This document shows, in pieces, positions 50,307-58,726 of a stretch of 64,000 bases of DNA. Where the stretch lies: contig JAFSJE010000069.1 in NCBI GenBank assembly GCA_017439425.1, forward strand, positions 19,393 to 83,392. Reading direction: 5' to 3'. Position numbers and translations under genes: made by a program. Source of the DNA: Oscillospiraceae bacterium. GTDB lineage: Bacteria; Bacillota; Clostridia; Oscillospirales; Oscillospiraceae. Within the stretch, counting starts at the first letter, position 1. Each line of letters begins with the position of its first letter. Below the pieces are notes generated by a model. It searched no databases and was not told the DNA's origin. It was given only the letters and a program-made list of their open reading frames with translations.

Positions 50307-51572
50307 TCACTTCTCCCCCTTTATCTTTTCCCAGTAAGCTCTTGCCGCCTGCTCGTTTTTGTTGTCGCCGTACTCGTAATACACAGTACCGACAAGCTGA
50401 TCGGGCAGATACTGCTGCTCGACCCAGTGATTCGGGTATGAGTGCGGGTACTTGTAGCCCTGCTCGCGCTCAAAACCCGCTCCGTCGGCGTGAACGTTCT
50501 GCAATTCGCGCGGAATCGGCCCAGCCTTGCCGCGCTCTACGTCGCTCATCGCCCTGTCTATTGCCGTCACAACCGAGTTCGACTTCGGCGCCGTTGCGAG
50601 GAGTATCACCGCCTCCGCAAGCGGAAGCCGCGCCTCCGGCAGTCCGAGCTGGAGCGCCGAATCCACGCACGCCTTGACTATCGGCACAGCCTGCGGGTAG
50701 GCAAGCCCTATATCCTCCGAGGCTGAGCACAGTATCCTGCGGCACGCGCCGGGAAGGTCGCCCGCTGTGAGCGTCCGGGCAAGATAGTGCAGAGCCGCGT
50801 CCGGGTCAGAGCCGCGCAGGCTTTTCATCAGCGCAGAGACAGAGTCAAAATGGCTGTCGCCGTCGCGGTCATAGTGCATCGCGCTCTTCTGACTGACCGC
50901 CTCCGCGTCCGCGAGGGTTATCTGCAGCCTTCCATCGCGCACCGGCGCCGCGGTAAAGAGGAGCTCGACGGAGTTGAGCGCCTTTCGCACGTCGCCCGAA
51001 GAGGTCGCAGCGATGTGCCGCGTCACGCCCTCCTCTATCTGCGCCGGAGTACCGACACGCTCTTCCATAATACCGCAGGCGCGCACCACCGCCTTTTCGA
51101 CGTCCTCCGCCTTTAATTCCTTGAACTCAAAGACCGTCGAGCGCGACAAAACCGCATTGTAGACGTAGAAGTACGGGTTTTCGGTTGTCGAGGCGATGAG
51201 CGTAATTTTGCCGTTTTCGATGAATTCAAGCAGGCTCTGCTGCTGCTTTTTATTGAAGTACTGTATCTCGTCGAGGTAGAGAAGAATCCCGTTCGGAACG
51301 AGCATCGTGTCAAGCTCCGCGATGATGTCGCGGATATCAGAGAGCGACGCCGTCGTCGCGTTTAGCTTTCGCAGCTCACGCTTCGTCTCGCGGGCGATGA
51401 TGTTCGCAACCGTCGTCTTTCCCGAGCCGGAGGGACCATAGAAAATCATATTCGGTATGCTCCCGGAGCTTATTATGCGCCGCAGAAGCCCGTTTTCGCC
51501 TAAGATATGCTGCTGGCCGTAGACCTCGTCGAGAGTTTGCGGTCTTATTTCGTCTGCTAAGGGTCTATACAA
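50307..51572 (-). CDS. rarA: Replication-associated recombination protein A
   Basis: A 421-residue AAA+ ATPase (MgsA/WRNIP1 family) acting at stalled replication forks. Walker A is GPSGSGKTTVANI, Walker B is LYLDEIQYF, and the tetramerisation domain follows with ALHYLARTLTAGD. The start is a TTG at 51572 (MYRPLADEIRPQTL) with AGGTGA six bases upstream; it lies two bases after the previous stop. Length is normal for Firmicutes. Confidence 0.95.
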   Translation of the reverse strand: MYRPLADEIRPQTLDEVYGQQHILGENGLLRRIISSGSIPNMIFYGPSGSGKTTVANIIARETKRELRKLNATTASLSDIRDIIAELDTMLVPNGILLYLDEIQYFNKKQQQSLLEFIENGKITLIASTTENPYFYVYNAVLSRSTVFEFKELKAEDVEKAVVRACGIMEERVGTPAQIEEGVTRHIAATSSGDVRKALNSVELLFTAAPVRDGRLQITLADAEAVSQKSAMHYDRDGDSHFDSVSALMKSLRGSDPDAALHYLARTLTAGDLPGACRRILCSASEDIGLAYPQAVPIVKACVDSALQLGLPEARLPLAEAVILLATAPKSNSVVTAIDRAMSDVERGKAGPIPRELQNVHADGAGFEREQGYKYPHSYPNHWVEQQYLPDQLVGTVYYEYGDNKNEQAARAYWEKIKGEK

Positions 51573-51574
51573 AT

Positions 51575-52237
51575 TCAGTCACCTATCTTCATTATCCATT
51601 CCTTGAAGAACTTCTCGCTGCCCGCCTTGCCGAGGGTTTTATTGAGAATATCCGAGCTGGGGTTGCCCTCGCGTATCATCCTCTCGCGGAAGGCTCTGAG
51701 CCCCGGAAGGTTCTTTTCTGACCTCTTCGCCTCGAGCACCGCGCCGAGGTATACCCCTGCGCTCTCGAGCACCATCGCGCCGAGCTCCTCATCTCTGCCC
51801 TCGCCGCCCTTTATGAGCGAATATGGCGCGCGCTCCGAGACGTACCAGTGTGGCTTTTCGTCGTAGTCCGGAAGGTCCTTGTACCGCTCCCATACGGCGA
51901 TGAGTTCCTCGCGCTCAGGCTTTTCAGCCGTGCAGTCGTAATACTCGACGAACACGGTGCGCTTTTTTCCGACTTTCATGCAGTCGATGAGCAGGAACGG
52001 CACCTCGCACCCCTCGCCAGGACAGAACGAGATGGTCAGAAGCTCCATGCCCATCGGCCCGGAGGTTTTCATCGTGAACACCTGTCCGAAGCCGCGAAGA
52101 GTATAGCGCTTCGGGTACATCTTCATCATCGGCAGCAGCTTCGGATATTTAAGCTCGGAGAAGCTGTTATCCTCCTCTTCTATCTCCTCAAAGTCGCCGT
52201 AGGTCAGAATTTCTGATAAAATTGCTTCAAAATCCAT
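51575..52237 (-). CDS. Unrecognised 220-residue cytoplasmic protein
   Basis: I do not recognise this gene with confidence. It has no signal peptide or membrane segment. The first half looks like alternating beta strands (TLRGFGQVFTMKTSG, LLTISFCPG, PFLLIDCMKVGKKRTVFVEYYD); the second half is helical and ends AGSEKFFKEWIM. This order, together with the helical C-terminus after a segment like WYVSERAPYSLIK, is weakly reminiscent of ferredoxin-dependent bilin reductases, but no signature is decisive. It is tightly packed between nth and rarA, so it is a real gene. Confidence 0.7.
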   Translation of the reverse strand: MDFEAILSEILTYGDFEEIEEEDNSFSELKYPKLLPMMKMYPKRYTLRGFGQVFTMKTSGPMGMELLTISFCPGEGCEVPFLLIDCMKVGKKRTVFVEYYDCTAEKPEREELIAVWERYKDLPDYDEKPHWYVSERAPYSLIKGGEGRDEELGAMVLESAGVYLGAVLEAKRSEKNLPGLRAFRERMIREGNPSSDILNKTLGKAGSEKFFKEWIMKIGD

Positions 52238-52249
52238 ATTTTCACCCCG

Positions 52250-52879
52250 TTAAGCACCGATTTTCGGGCAAATATCGTTTAGGCAGCAGCCCTCGCAATT
52301 TGGCTTTCTCGCATCGCAGACCGCCCTGCCGTGCATCACCATTCTGTGGCAGAAGTCGTTTGCCTTGTCAGCGGGCAGTATGTCGCGCAGTATGTATTCT
52401 ATCTTCTCCGGCTCCTTGAGCGTGTGGTAGCCGAGCCTGCGCGTGAGGCGGATGCAGTGGGTATCGACCACCACCGACCCCGGCACGCCGTAGACGTCGC
52501 CGAGGATAAGGTTTGCGCTCTTGCGCCCGACCCCGGGAAGCTTCAGAAGGTCGTCCATATTGTCCGGCACCTTGCCGTCAAAATCGCGGACGAGCATCTG
52601 CGCCGCCGCGACTATATCGCGCGCCTTGCCATGGTAAAAGCCGGTGCTTTTTATATAGCCCTCGACGTCCTCAACAGAAGCCTCCGCCATCTCGTACGGA
52701 GTCGGGTACTTTTCAAAGAGCGCGGGCGTGACCATATTGACCCGCGCGTCGGTACACTGCGCCGCAAGGCGCACTGAAACGAGCAGATGATACGCCTCAT
52801 TGTAATCGAGCGTGCACTCCGCTATCGGGTATTCGCGCTCGAGCCGCGCTATTATCTCATTTGAGGTTTTTAAGTCCAT
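52250..52879 (-). CDS. nth: Endonuclease III
   Basis: A 209-residue base-excision DNA glycosylase/AP lyase that removes oxidised pyrimidines. The helix-hairpin-helix is LLKLPGVGRKSANLIL with the catalytic lysine, and the aspartate is in VVDTHCIRLTRRLG. The iron-sulfur loop CDARKPNCEGCCLNDIC keeps the CX6CX2CX5C spacing. The start at 52879 (MDLKTSNEII) overlaps the rqcH end by 23 bases. Confidence 0.95.
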   Translation of the reverse strand: MDLKTSNEIIARLEREYPIAECTLDYNEAYHLLVSVRLAAQCTDARVNMVTPALFEKYPTPYEMAEASVEDVEGYIKSTGFYHGKARDIVAAAQMLVRDFDGKVPDNMDDLLKLPGVGRKSANLILGDVYGVPGSVVVDTHCIRLTRRLGYHTLKEPEKIEYILRDILPADKANDFCHRMVMHGRAVCDARKPNCEGCCLNDICPKIGA

Positions 52880-54302
52880 CCCGCACCCCCGGTTCAACTA
52901 TCACTGTCTTGTAGTTTGTATATATTACCATGCCGGGCTTTGCTCCGGCGGGCTTTTTGACGTATTTTATGAGCGCGTAGTCCACCGGCACCTTCGTCGC
53001 GCCCCTCGCGCCGGAGTAGTACGCCGCCAGCGCCGCCGCCTCTATTATGGTCGTCTCCGGCACATCTGAGCCGTTCGCCGAGATCACAACGTGGCTGCCG
53101 TGTATCTTCTGAGTATGCAGCCAGAGGTCGGTCTTTGCGGAGTTTTTTAGCGTCAGAAGGTCGTTCTGCACGTTGTTGCGCCCGACTCTGATGAGAAGTC
53201 CATCGGTTGACATAAATTTCATAGGCTCGTCAGCCTTGAATCTCTCCGGCTTCTTCGACCGCGCTCTGCGGAGAATGCCGGTTTCCTGCAATTCGTGGCG
53301 GATTTCGATTATATCACGCTCTTTTTCGGCTCTCTGTATCTCTTCAAGTACGGAATTGAGGTAGTCAAGCTCCTCCTCACCGCTTGCTATAAGACTTGTC
53401 AAATGCTCCTCGGCGTTGCGCTGCTTTACATAATCCTTGTAGTACTTCGCCGCGTTCGCCTGTGGGGTCTTAAGGGGGTCGAGCTTTATCTCGCGTTCGC
53501 CGCCGCGGTAATAGTCCTCGGCAACGAGCACGCTCTGGCCCTTATTCATCGCGTGCAGGTTCGAGGTTATGATATCGCCGCACTCGCGCGTGTACTCGCG
53601 CTCTCCGGCGGAGTAAAGCTCGCTGCGCTGTGCCTCCAGTCTGCGTTCTGTTCTGTCGCGCAGGCGGCGCATCTCGCGGTAGAGGTCGCCAGTGAGGCGC
53701 GTTTTGCGCTCGGACGCGGCCTTCTCGCGGAAGAAATCGTCCACCCAGTCGTTGTAAGAGTCGAACTTCTCCGGTTTCTCAGGCGCTTCGAGGTCGGCTC
53801 TCCCGGGCTTTTCCGGCTCGCGGTACTTCATGCCGGGCAGTATCGCCCGCTCCTCCTCGATGGAGCCGACGCGCCTGAGGCAGTCGGTTATGACGCCGTC
53901 GCCGTCCGTGAGTATGACGTTCACCGCTCTGCCGAACAGCTCGCAGATAAGCCTGCGCTTCTCGCCCTCACCGAACATTCCGGGTGCGAGGAGGTCAAAG
54001 GCGGCTATTCTGTCGCCGTTCGGCTGCGTTATCGCCTCGATCCTTGCGCCGACAAGGTGCTTGCGTAAAAGCATGCAGAACATCGGCGGCTCGGAGGGCT
54101 TATCGTAGTCAGCACGGGTGAGGTTCACCCTCGCCGCACCGCCGGCAGAGCCGATGTAGAGGTCGCGGCGGCCTCTGCCGCTCTTTATTGTCAGCACTAT
54201 TTCTGCGCGCGACGGCTGTATGACCTTTTCGATCTTGCCGCCCTCGGCAAAATCCGCTATCTCATAGATCAGCTTCGAGAGAAGCGGGCTCGTTATTCTC
54301 AT
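52857..54302 (-). CDS. rqcH: Rqc2/RqcH ribosome quality-control protein, short form
   Basis: A NFACT protein that binds stalled 50S-peptidyl-tRNA complexes and adds alanine tails. NFACT-N is present, with the DR pair needed for tailing at D97-R98 (NGDRIA). A coiled coil (about 185-350) and the NFACT-R domain (DLWLHTQKIHGSHVVI) follow. Length is 481, about 90 short of usual: only 20 residues separate LPGMKY (160) from the coiled coil, where other members hold a helix-hairpin-helix domain. GGAGGAAC precedes the ATG, which overlaps mrnC by 41 bases. Confidence 0.9.
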   Translation of the reverse strand: MRITSPLLSKLIYEIADFAEGGKIEKVIQPSRAEIVLTIKSGRGRRDLYIGSAGGAARVNLTRADYDKPSEPPMFCMLLRKHLVGARIEAITQPNGDRIAAFDLLAPGMFGEGEKRRLICELFGRAVNVILTDGDGVITDCLRRVGSIEEERAILPGMKYREPEKPGRADLEAPEKPEKFDSYNDWVDDFFREKAASERKTRLTGDLYREMRRLRDRTERRLEAQRSELYSAGEREYTRECGDIITSNLHAMNKGQSVLVAEDYYRGGEREIKLDPLKTPQANAAKYYKDYVKQRNAEEHLTSLIASGEEELDYLNSVLEEIQRAEKERDIIEIRHELQETGILRRARSKKPERFKADEPMKFMSTDGLLIRVGRNNVQNDLLTLKNSAKTDLWLHTQKIHGSHVVISANGSDVPETTIIEAAALAAYYSGARGATKVPVDYALIKYVKKPAGAKPGMVIYTNYKTVIVEPGVRDGLKNLK

Positions 54303-54702
54303 TTTGTTCCTCCATCGCTATCGAAAAAAGCTCGTCAAGTCGCGCCTTTTCGCCTCTGAGGTACAGCGCTCCGAAGAGTGCCTCCAGCCCCGTAGCCTCG
54401 TGGTACTCCCGCACCGAAGCGGCGTGAGGCACGGAATTGACCTTCGCGTTGCGCCCGCGCCTGAATACGGCAAGCTCCTCCTCTGTGAGGTGCGGCAAAA
54501 GTCTCTCCATGCGCTTTGCCTGGCTTGTCGCCGCAACTATTTTCACGCAGGCACGGTGCAGGTCGTTGATTCTCGTCTTGCCCTCAAGTATGAGCTTGGA
54601 GCGCACCATAAGCTCAAAGACCCCGTCGCCGATGTGGGCGAGGGCGAGCATAGGTATTTTGTTAATCTCCCGGTTCGGGAGGGATATGTTGAAGTAGTCC
54701 AT
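54262..54702 (-). CDS. mrnC: Mini-ribonuclease III
   Basis: A 146-residue RNase III catalytic domain without the double-stranded RNA-binding domain, which matures 23S rRNA in Bacillus. The active-site region is LALAHIGDGVFELMVRSKL, and the second acidic region is in ATGLEALFGALYLRGEK. It overlaps the start of rqcH and lies two bases after a GNAT gene. It is usually found beside cysS; that is not seen here. Confidence 0.93.
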   Translation of the reverse strand: MDYFNISLPNREINKIPMLALAHIGDGVFELMVRSKLILEGKTRINDLHRACVKIVAATSQAKRMERLLPHLTEEELAVFRRGRNAKVNSVPHAASVREYHEATGLEALFGALYLRGEKARLDELFSIAMEEQNENNEPASLEADL

Positions 54703-54703
54703 T

Positions 54704-55249
54704 TTATAGTTCCATTCTCATTTCGATAAGCTCCTGATACTCGCCGGAGCGCGTTCTGAAACCGCGCGGATTTCGCCCGTACTCCTTAAAGCCGAGGCTT
54801 TTATACAGCCCGACTGCGCGCTCATTTTCCGCTGCGACCTCGAGCTCGAGCTGCTCGTACCTTGCCTCTTTTACGCAGTCGATGACAGCCTGCACAAGCG
54901 CTCTTCCGAACCCACGGCCCCAGTAATCGCGCAGAACGTTCACGCCGAAGGAGGCCCTGTGGCGAAGCTTTATTCTGTCTCGCACCTCGGAAAATCCCGC
55001 GGTGCCGGCTATAACGCCGCCGCACTCAATAACTAAAAGCGCGTTTCTCTCTGATGCGTTCATTCCGGCGATTATCTCGCGCTCCATTTCGGGCGTGAGC
55101 TTTGATTCTTCGTTGTAAGAGAGCAGAAAATCCGTCTCCTCACGGCAGGCTCTGAAAAGTCCTACTATCTCCTCGGCGTCCCCCGCGCGGGCGTTTCGCA
55201 CTGTCGCGGTTTCACCGTTTTTCAGCGTAATAGCTCTCTCATAAATCAT
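54704..55249 (-). CDS. GNAT N-acetyltransferase
   Basis: A 181-residue single-domain acetyltransferase with the acetyl-CoA loop LRDYWGRGFGRALVQAVIDC and the final VGLYKSLGFKEYGRNPRGF. Such enzymes often act on ribosomal proteins, antibiotics or small amines. It overlaps the dnaE stop by four bases. The substrate is unknown. Confidence 0.9.
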   Translation of the reverse strand: MIYERAITLKNGETATVRNARAGDAEEIVGLFRACREETDFLLSYNEESKLTPEMEREIIAGMNASERNALLVIECGGVIAGTAGFSEVRDRIKLRHRASFGVNVLRDYWGRGFGRALVQAVIDCVKEARYEQLELEVAAENERAVGLYKSLGFKEYGRNPRGFRTRSGEYQELIEMRMEL

Positions 55250-58200
55250 TTTATCACCACGTTTTCCTCTCCGAAGCGTTCTCTCAGCTCGTCTATGAGC
55301 GCATCATGCATGAGGCACCAGAGACGGTATTTCTTCCCGGTGTCGGCAAAGTATAGTATGAGCTCCGTCTCGCCTTCGAACATCGTGAGGAGCTGGCGCA
55401 GCTTTTCCTTCACGCCCGGAGATTCCTTCGCAACGCGCAGATAGAGCTTCGCGCCGGGCTTTTTCTCGGTTCTCAGCGGCTCTCTCGACGGGGCGGCAAG
55501 CGATTCTATGCTCTTTATCTCGTTTGCGACTATCTGCGGCGCCTTCTCATCGCGCACTGACAGCCTGCCGCGCACGTAGATGAGCGCGTCGTTTTCAAGG
55601 ATTCTCTGGCAGTCCTCGAGAACCTTGCTGAAAACAAGAAGCTCGATATCTCCGGTTCCGTCGTTTACCGTGACGTAAGCCATCATGCCGCCGTTTTTCG
55701 TCTGCTTATGCTTTACATCGTTCACAACTCCGGCGATAAGCACGCTGTCATTATCCTGAAGCGTCGGATTTTCAAAATCCGGCGCAAATTCGCTCATAAT
55801 CCTGCCTATCGCGACGGCGCCCGCGCGCTTCAATCTGTCGCGGTAGTTATCCATCGGATGACCGGAGAGATAGAGTCCCGTCACCTCGCGCTCCATCGCC
55901 ATGCGCTCGATATGCGTGAAATCCTCGATATCCGGCACCTTAATCGACGCCATAGCGCCCTCATCTGACTCCGCTGAGCCGAAAAGGTCGAGCTGACCCT
56001 CCACATTCTTGCGGCGTTTGTCCGCGACGGAGTCAAGCACCAGCGGGCAGATCTGCATAAGCTGCTTGCGGTTTAAGCCGAGAGAGTCGAACGCGCCCGC
56101 CTTTATAAGGCTCTCAGCGGCGCGGCGGTTAAGCTCCGTACCGTACATTCTCTCGCAGAAATCCTCAAAGGATGAGAAATTTCCCCGCGCCTCGCGCTCC
56201 GCCATAACGGTCTCGATGAACTTCGAGCCGATGTTCTTCACAGCGGCAAGCCCGTAGCGTATATGCTCGCCGGAGACTGTAAAGCGGTTGTCTGACTCGT
56301 TAACGTCCGGCGGCAAAAGCTCGATGCCCATATCCTTTATCTCAGCGGTGTACTCTGCGACCTTTTCGGGCAGGTCGAGCACGCTCGAGAGGAGCGCCGC
56401 CATATACTCTCGCGGATAGTGGCACTTTAAGTACGCCGTCTGGTAGCACACAATGGCGTAGCTGACTGCGTGCGCCTTGTTGAAGGCATACTCCGCAAAG
56501 TCGATTATCTCGTCGTAGATGCTGTTTGCGACGTCGGCGGGCACTCCGTTGGCGACGGCGCCGCAGATTCCTCGCTTTTCGTCTCCGTTAATAAATGTCA
56601 CACGCTCGCGCTCGATCTCGTCCTTGTGCTTCTTCGACATAGCACGGCGGATAAGGTCAGCCTGACCCATGCTGAATCCGGCGAGACGGCGCATTATCTC
56701 GATAACCTGCTCCTGATAAACTATGCAGCCGTAGGTCACGTTCAGTATCGGCTCGAGCATCGGGTGCTTGTATTTTATCTTCTCCGGGTGCTGAGAAAAT
56801 TCGATAAAGCGCGGGATGGAGTCCATCGGGCCGGGTCGGTAGAGCGCGATAACGGCAGTGATATCCTCGATGCTCTTTGCCTTGAGGCTCACGCACACGC
56901 CGGTCATGCCGGTGCTTTCAAGCTGGAAAACGCCGCTCGTGCGCCCGTCCTGGAGCATTTTGTAGGTCGCCTTATCGTCATCCGGAATCGTTCTGATATC
57001 AAAATCCGGGACTGTTCTGCGTATGGTTTTCACCGCGTCGTCGATGATCGTCAGATTTCGCAGTCCGAGGAAGTCCATTTTAAGAAGTCCGAGCTCCTCG
57101 AGAGTCGTCATGACGTACTGCGTTGCGATGGTGTTGTCCTTTTTGCTGAGCGCGAGCGGAACGTAGCTCACGACCGGATTTTTCGTAATTACGATGCCCG
57201 CCGCGTGGGTGCCGGTATCCTTCGGCATATCCTCGATAGCGCGGGCGGTGTCGATCACCTTGCGGTAGCGCTCGTCGGCGTCGTACATCTCGCGGAACGC
57301 CTTGGAGTTTTCGAGCGCGTCCTTTATCGTTACCTTTAGGACGTTCGGTATCGCCTTGGCAAGCTCGTTCTCCTCCTGAAACGTAAGACCCAGCACTTTG
57401 GATACGCTTCTGACGGCGTTTTTCGCCTTGAGAGTGTTGAAGGTCACTATCTGCGCGACATGATCCTCGCCGTACTTGCGTTTGACGTAGTCAACGACCT
57501 CTCCTCTCCGGCGCTCGCAGAAGTCCATATCGATATCCGGCATGCTCACGCGCTCCGGATTGAGAAAGCGCTCGAAAAAGAGCGAATATTTGATTGGGTC
57601 GACCTCGGTTATGTTGAGGCAGTAGCTGACAACGCTTCCTGCGGCGCTGCCTCTTCCCGGCCCCACCGGGATCCCGGCGTTCTTTGCGAACATAACGAAG
57701 TCCTGAACGATGAGAAAATAGTCGGTAAAGCCCATCTTCTCGATCATATCGAGCTCATAGTCGAGCTGCTTTCTGACCTCCGGGCGGTCGGGGCCGTACT
57801 TTTTGAGAAGACCCTCCTCGCATCTTTTCCGAAGGTATTCGCGCGAGCTTGTCTCGCCCGCCGGGAGCTTGAACTCCGGCAGCTTGTAGTGTCCGAACTC
57901 GAAATCGAGGCTGCATTTATCCGCGATCACGTTCGTGTTGTCAAATGCTTCGGGATTGTCCGGGAAGAGCCGACGCATCTCAGCCTCGGTCTTCATATAC
58001 AGCTCCGTCGTATCGAAGCGCATTCTGTCCGTATCGTCGAGGTTCTTGCCGGTCTGTATGCACATGAGAACATCCTGCGCATAGGCGTCGGACGACGTGA
58101 GATAGTGCGCGTCGTTCGTGCAGACGAGCGGGATCCCCGTCTCCTTTGAGAGGCGTATAAGCCCCGCCGACGCCTTTTTCTCGTCGAGGATGCCGTGATC

Positions 58201-58722
58201 CTGAAGCTCGAGATAGTAGTTGCCCTCGCCGAAAATATCGCGGTACATGAGGGCTGTTTTCTTAGCACCCTCGTAATCATCGCGGATTATGAGCTTCGGC
58301 ACTATGCCCTGAATGCACGCGGAGAGCGCGATCAGCCCCTCGTGGTGCTCTCTGAGAAGGTCTAAATCCACCCTCGGGCGCATATAAAAGCCCTCGGTAA
58401 AGCCCGCGGAGACGAGAGCGCAGAGGTTGTGGTAGCCCGTCTCGTTCTTGCAGAGGAGAATAAGGTGAAATCTCTCGCGGTCGGTCGAAGCGTCCTTATC
58501 AAATCGCGTGCGCGGTGCGACGTAGACCTCGCAGCCGATTATCGGCTTTATCCCCTGCTTTTTGCACTCCTTGTAGAAGTTCACAGCACCGTACATAACG
58601 CCGTGGTCGGTGATGGCGCAGGCTGTCTGCCCCATTGCCTTTACGCGCGCCACGAGGTCCTTTATTCTGTTGGCGCCGTCAAGCAGGCTGTACTCGGTGT
58701 GGACGTGCAGGTGTGTGAACAT
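55246..58722 (-). CDS. dnaE: DNA polymerase III alpha subunit DnaE
   Basis: A 1158-residue C-family polymerase. The N-terminal PHP domain begins FTHLHVHTEYSLLDGA, the palm carries catalytic aspartates in VGPGRGSAAGSVVSY and MPDIDMDFCERRRGEVV, followed by the finger region, a helix-hairpin-helix and a C-terminal OB-fold (VLIAGVVNDVKHKQTKNGG). In Firmicutes DnaE works with PolC, usually extending RNA primers on the lagging strand. It follows the exported cysteine-repeat gene by four bases, and the whiA-dnaE neighbourhood is common in Clostridia. Confidence 0.96.
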   Translation of the reverse strand: MFTHLHVHTEYSLLDGANRIKDLVARVKAMGQTACAITDHGVMYGAVNFYKECKKQGIKPIIGCEVYVAPRTRFDKDASTDRERFHLILLCKNETGYHNLCALVSAGFTEGFYMRPRVDLDLLREHHEGLIALSACIQGIVPKLIIRDDYEGAKKTALMYRDIFGEGNYYLELQDHGILDEKKASAGLIRLSKETGIPLVCTNDAHYLTSSDAYAQDVLMCIQTGKNLDDTDRMRFDTTELYMKTEAEMRRLFPDNPEAFDNTNVIADKCSLDFEFGHYKLPEFKLPAGETSSREYLRKRCEEGLLKKYGPDRPEVRKQLDYELDMIEKMGFTDYFLIVQDFVMFAKNAGIPVGPGRGSAAGSVVSYCLNITEVDPIKYSLFFERFLNPERVSMPDIDMDFCERRRGEVVDYVKRKYGEDHVAQIVTFNTLKAKNAVRSVSKVLGLTFQEENELAKAIPNVLKVTIKDALENSKAFREMYDADERYRKVIDTARAIEDMPKDTGTHAAGIVITKNPVVSYVPLALSKKDNTIATQYVMTTLEELGLLKMDFLGLRNLTIIDDAVKTIRRTVPDFDIRTIPDDDKATYKMLQDGRTSGVFQLESTGMTGVCVSLKAKSIEDITAVIALYRPGPMDSIPRFIEFSQHPEKIKYKHPMLEPILNVTYGCIVYQEQVIEIMRRLAGFSMGQADLIRRAMSKKHKDEIERERVTFINGDEKRGICGAVANGVPADVANSIYDEIIDFAEYAFNKAHAVSYAIVCYQTAYLKCHYPREYMAALLSSVLDLPEKVAEYTAEIKDMGIELLPPDVNESDNRFTVSGEHIRYGLAAVKNIGSKFIETVMAEREARGNFSSFEDFCERMYGTELNRRAAESLIKAGAFDSLGLNRKQLMQICPLVLDSVADKRRKNVEGQLDLFGSAESDEGAMASIKVPDIEDFTHIERMAMEREVTGLYLSGHPMDNYRDRLKRAGAVAIGRIMSEFAPDFENPTLQDNDSVLIAGVVNDVKHKQTKNGGMMAYVTVNDGTGDIELLVFSKVLEDCQRILENDALIYVRGRLSVRDEKAPQIVANEIKSIESLAAPSREPLRTEKKPGAKLYLRVAKESPGVKEKLRQLLTMFEGETELILYFADTGKKYRLWCLMHDALIDELRERFGEENVVIK

Positions 58723-58726
58723 AGGT

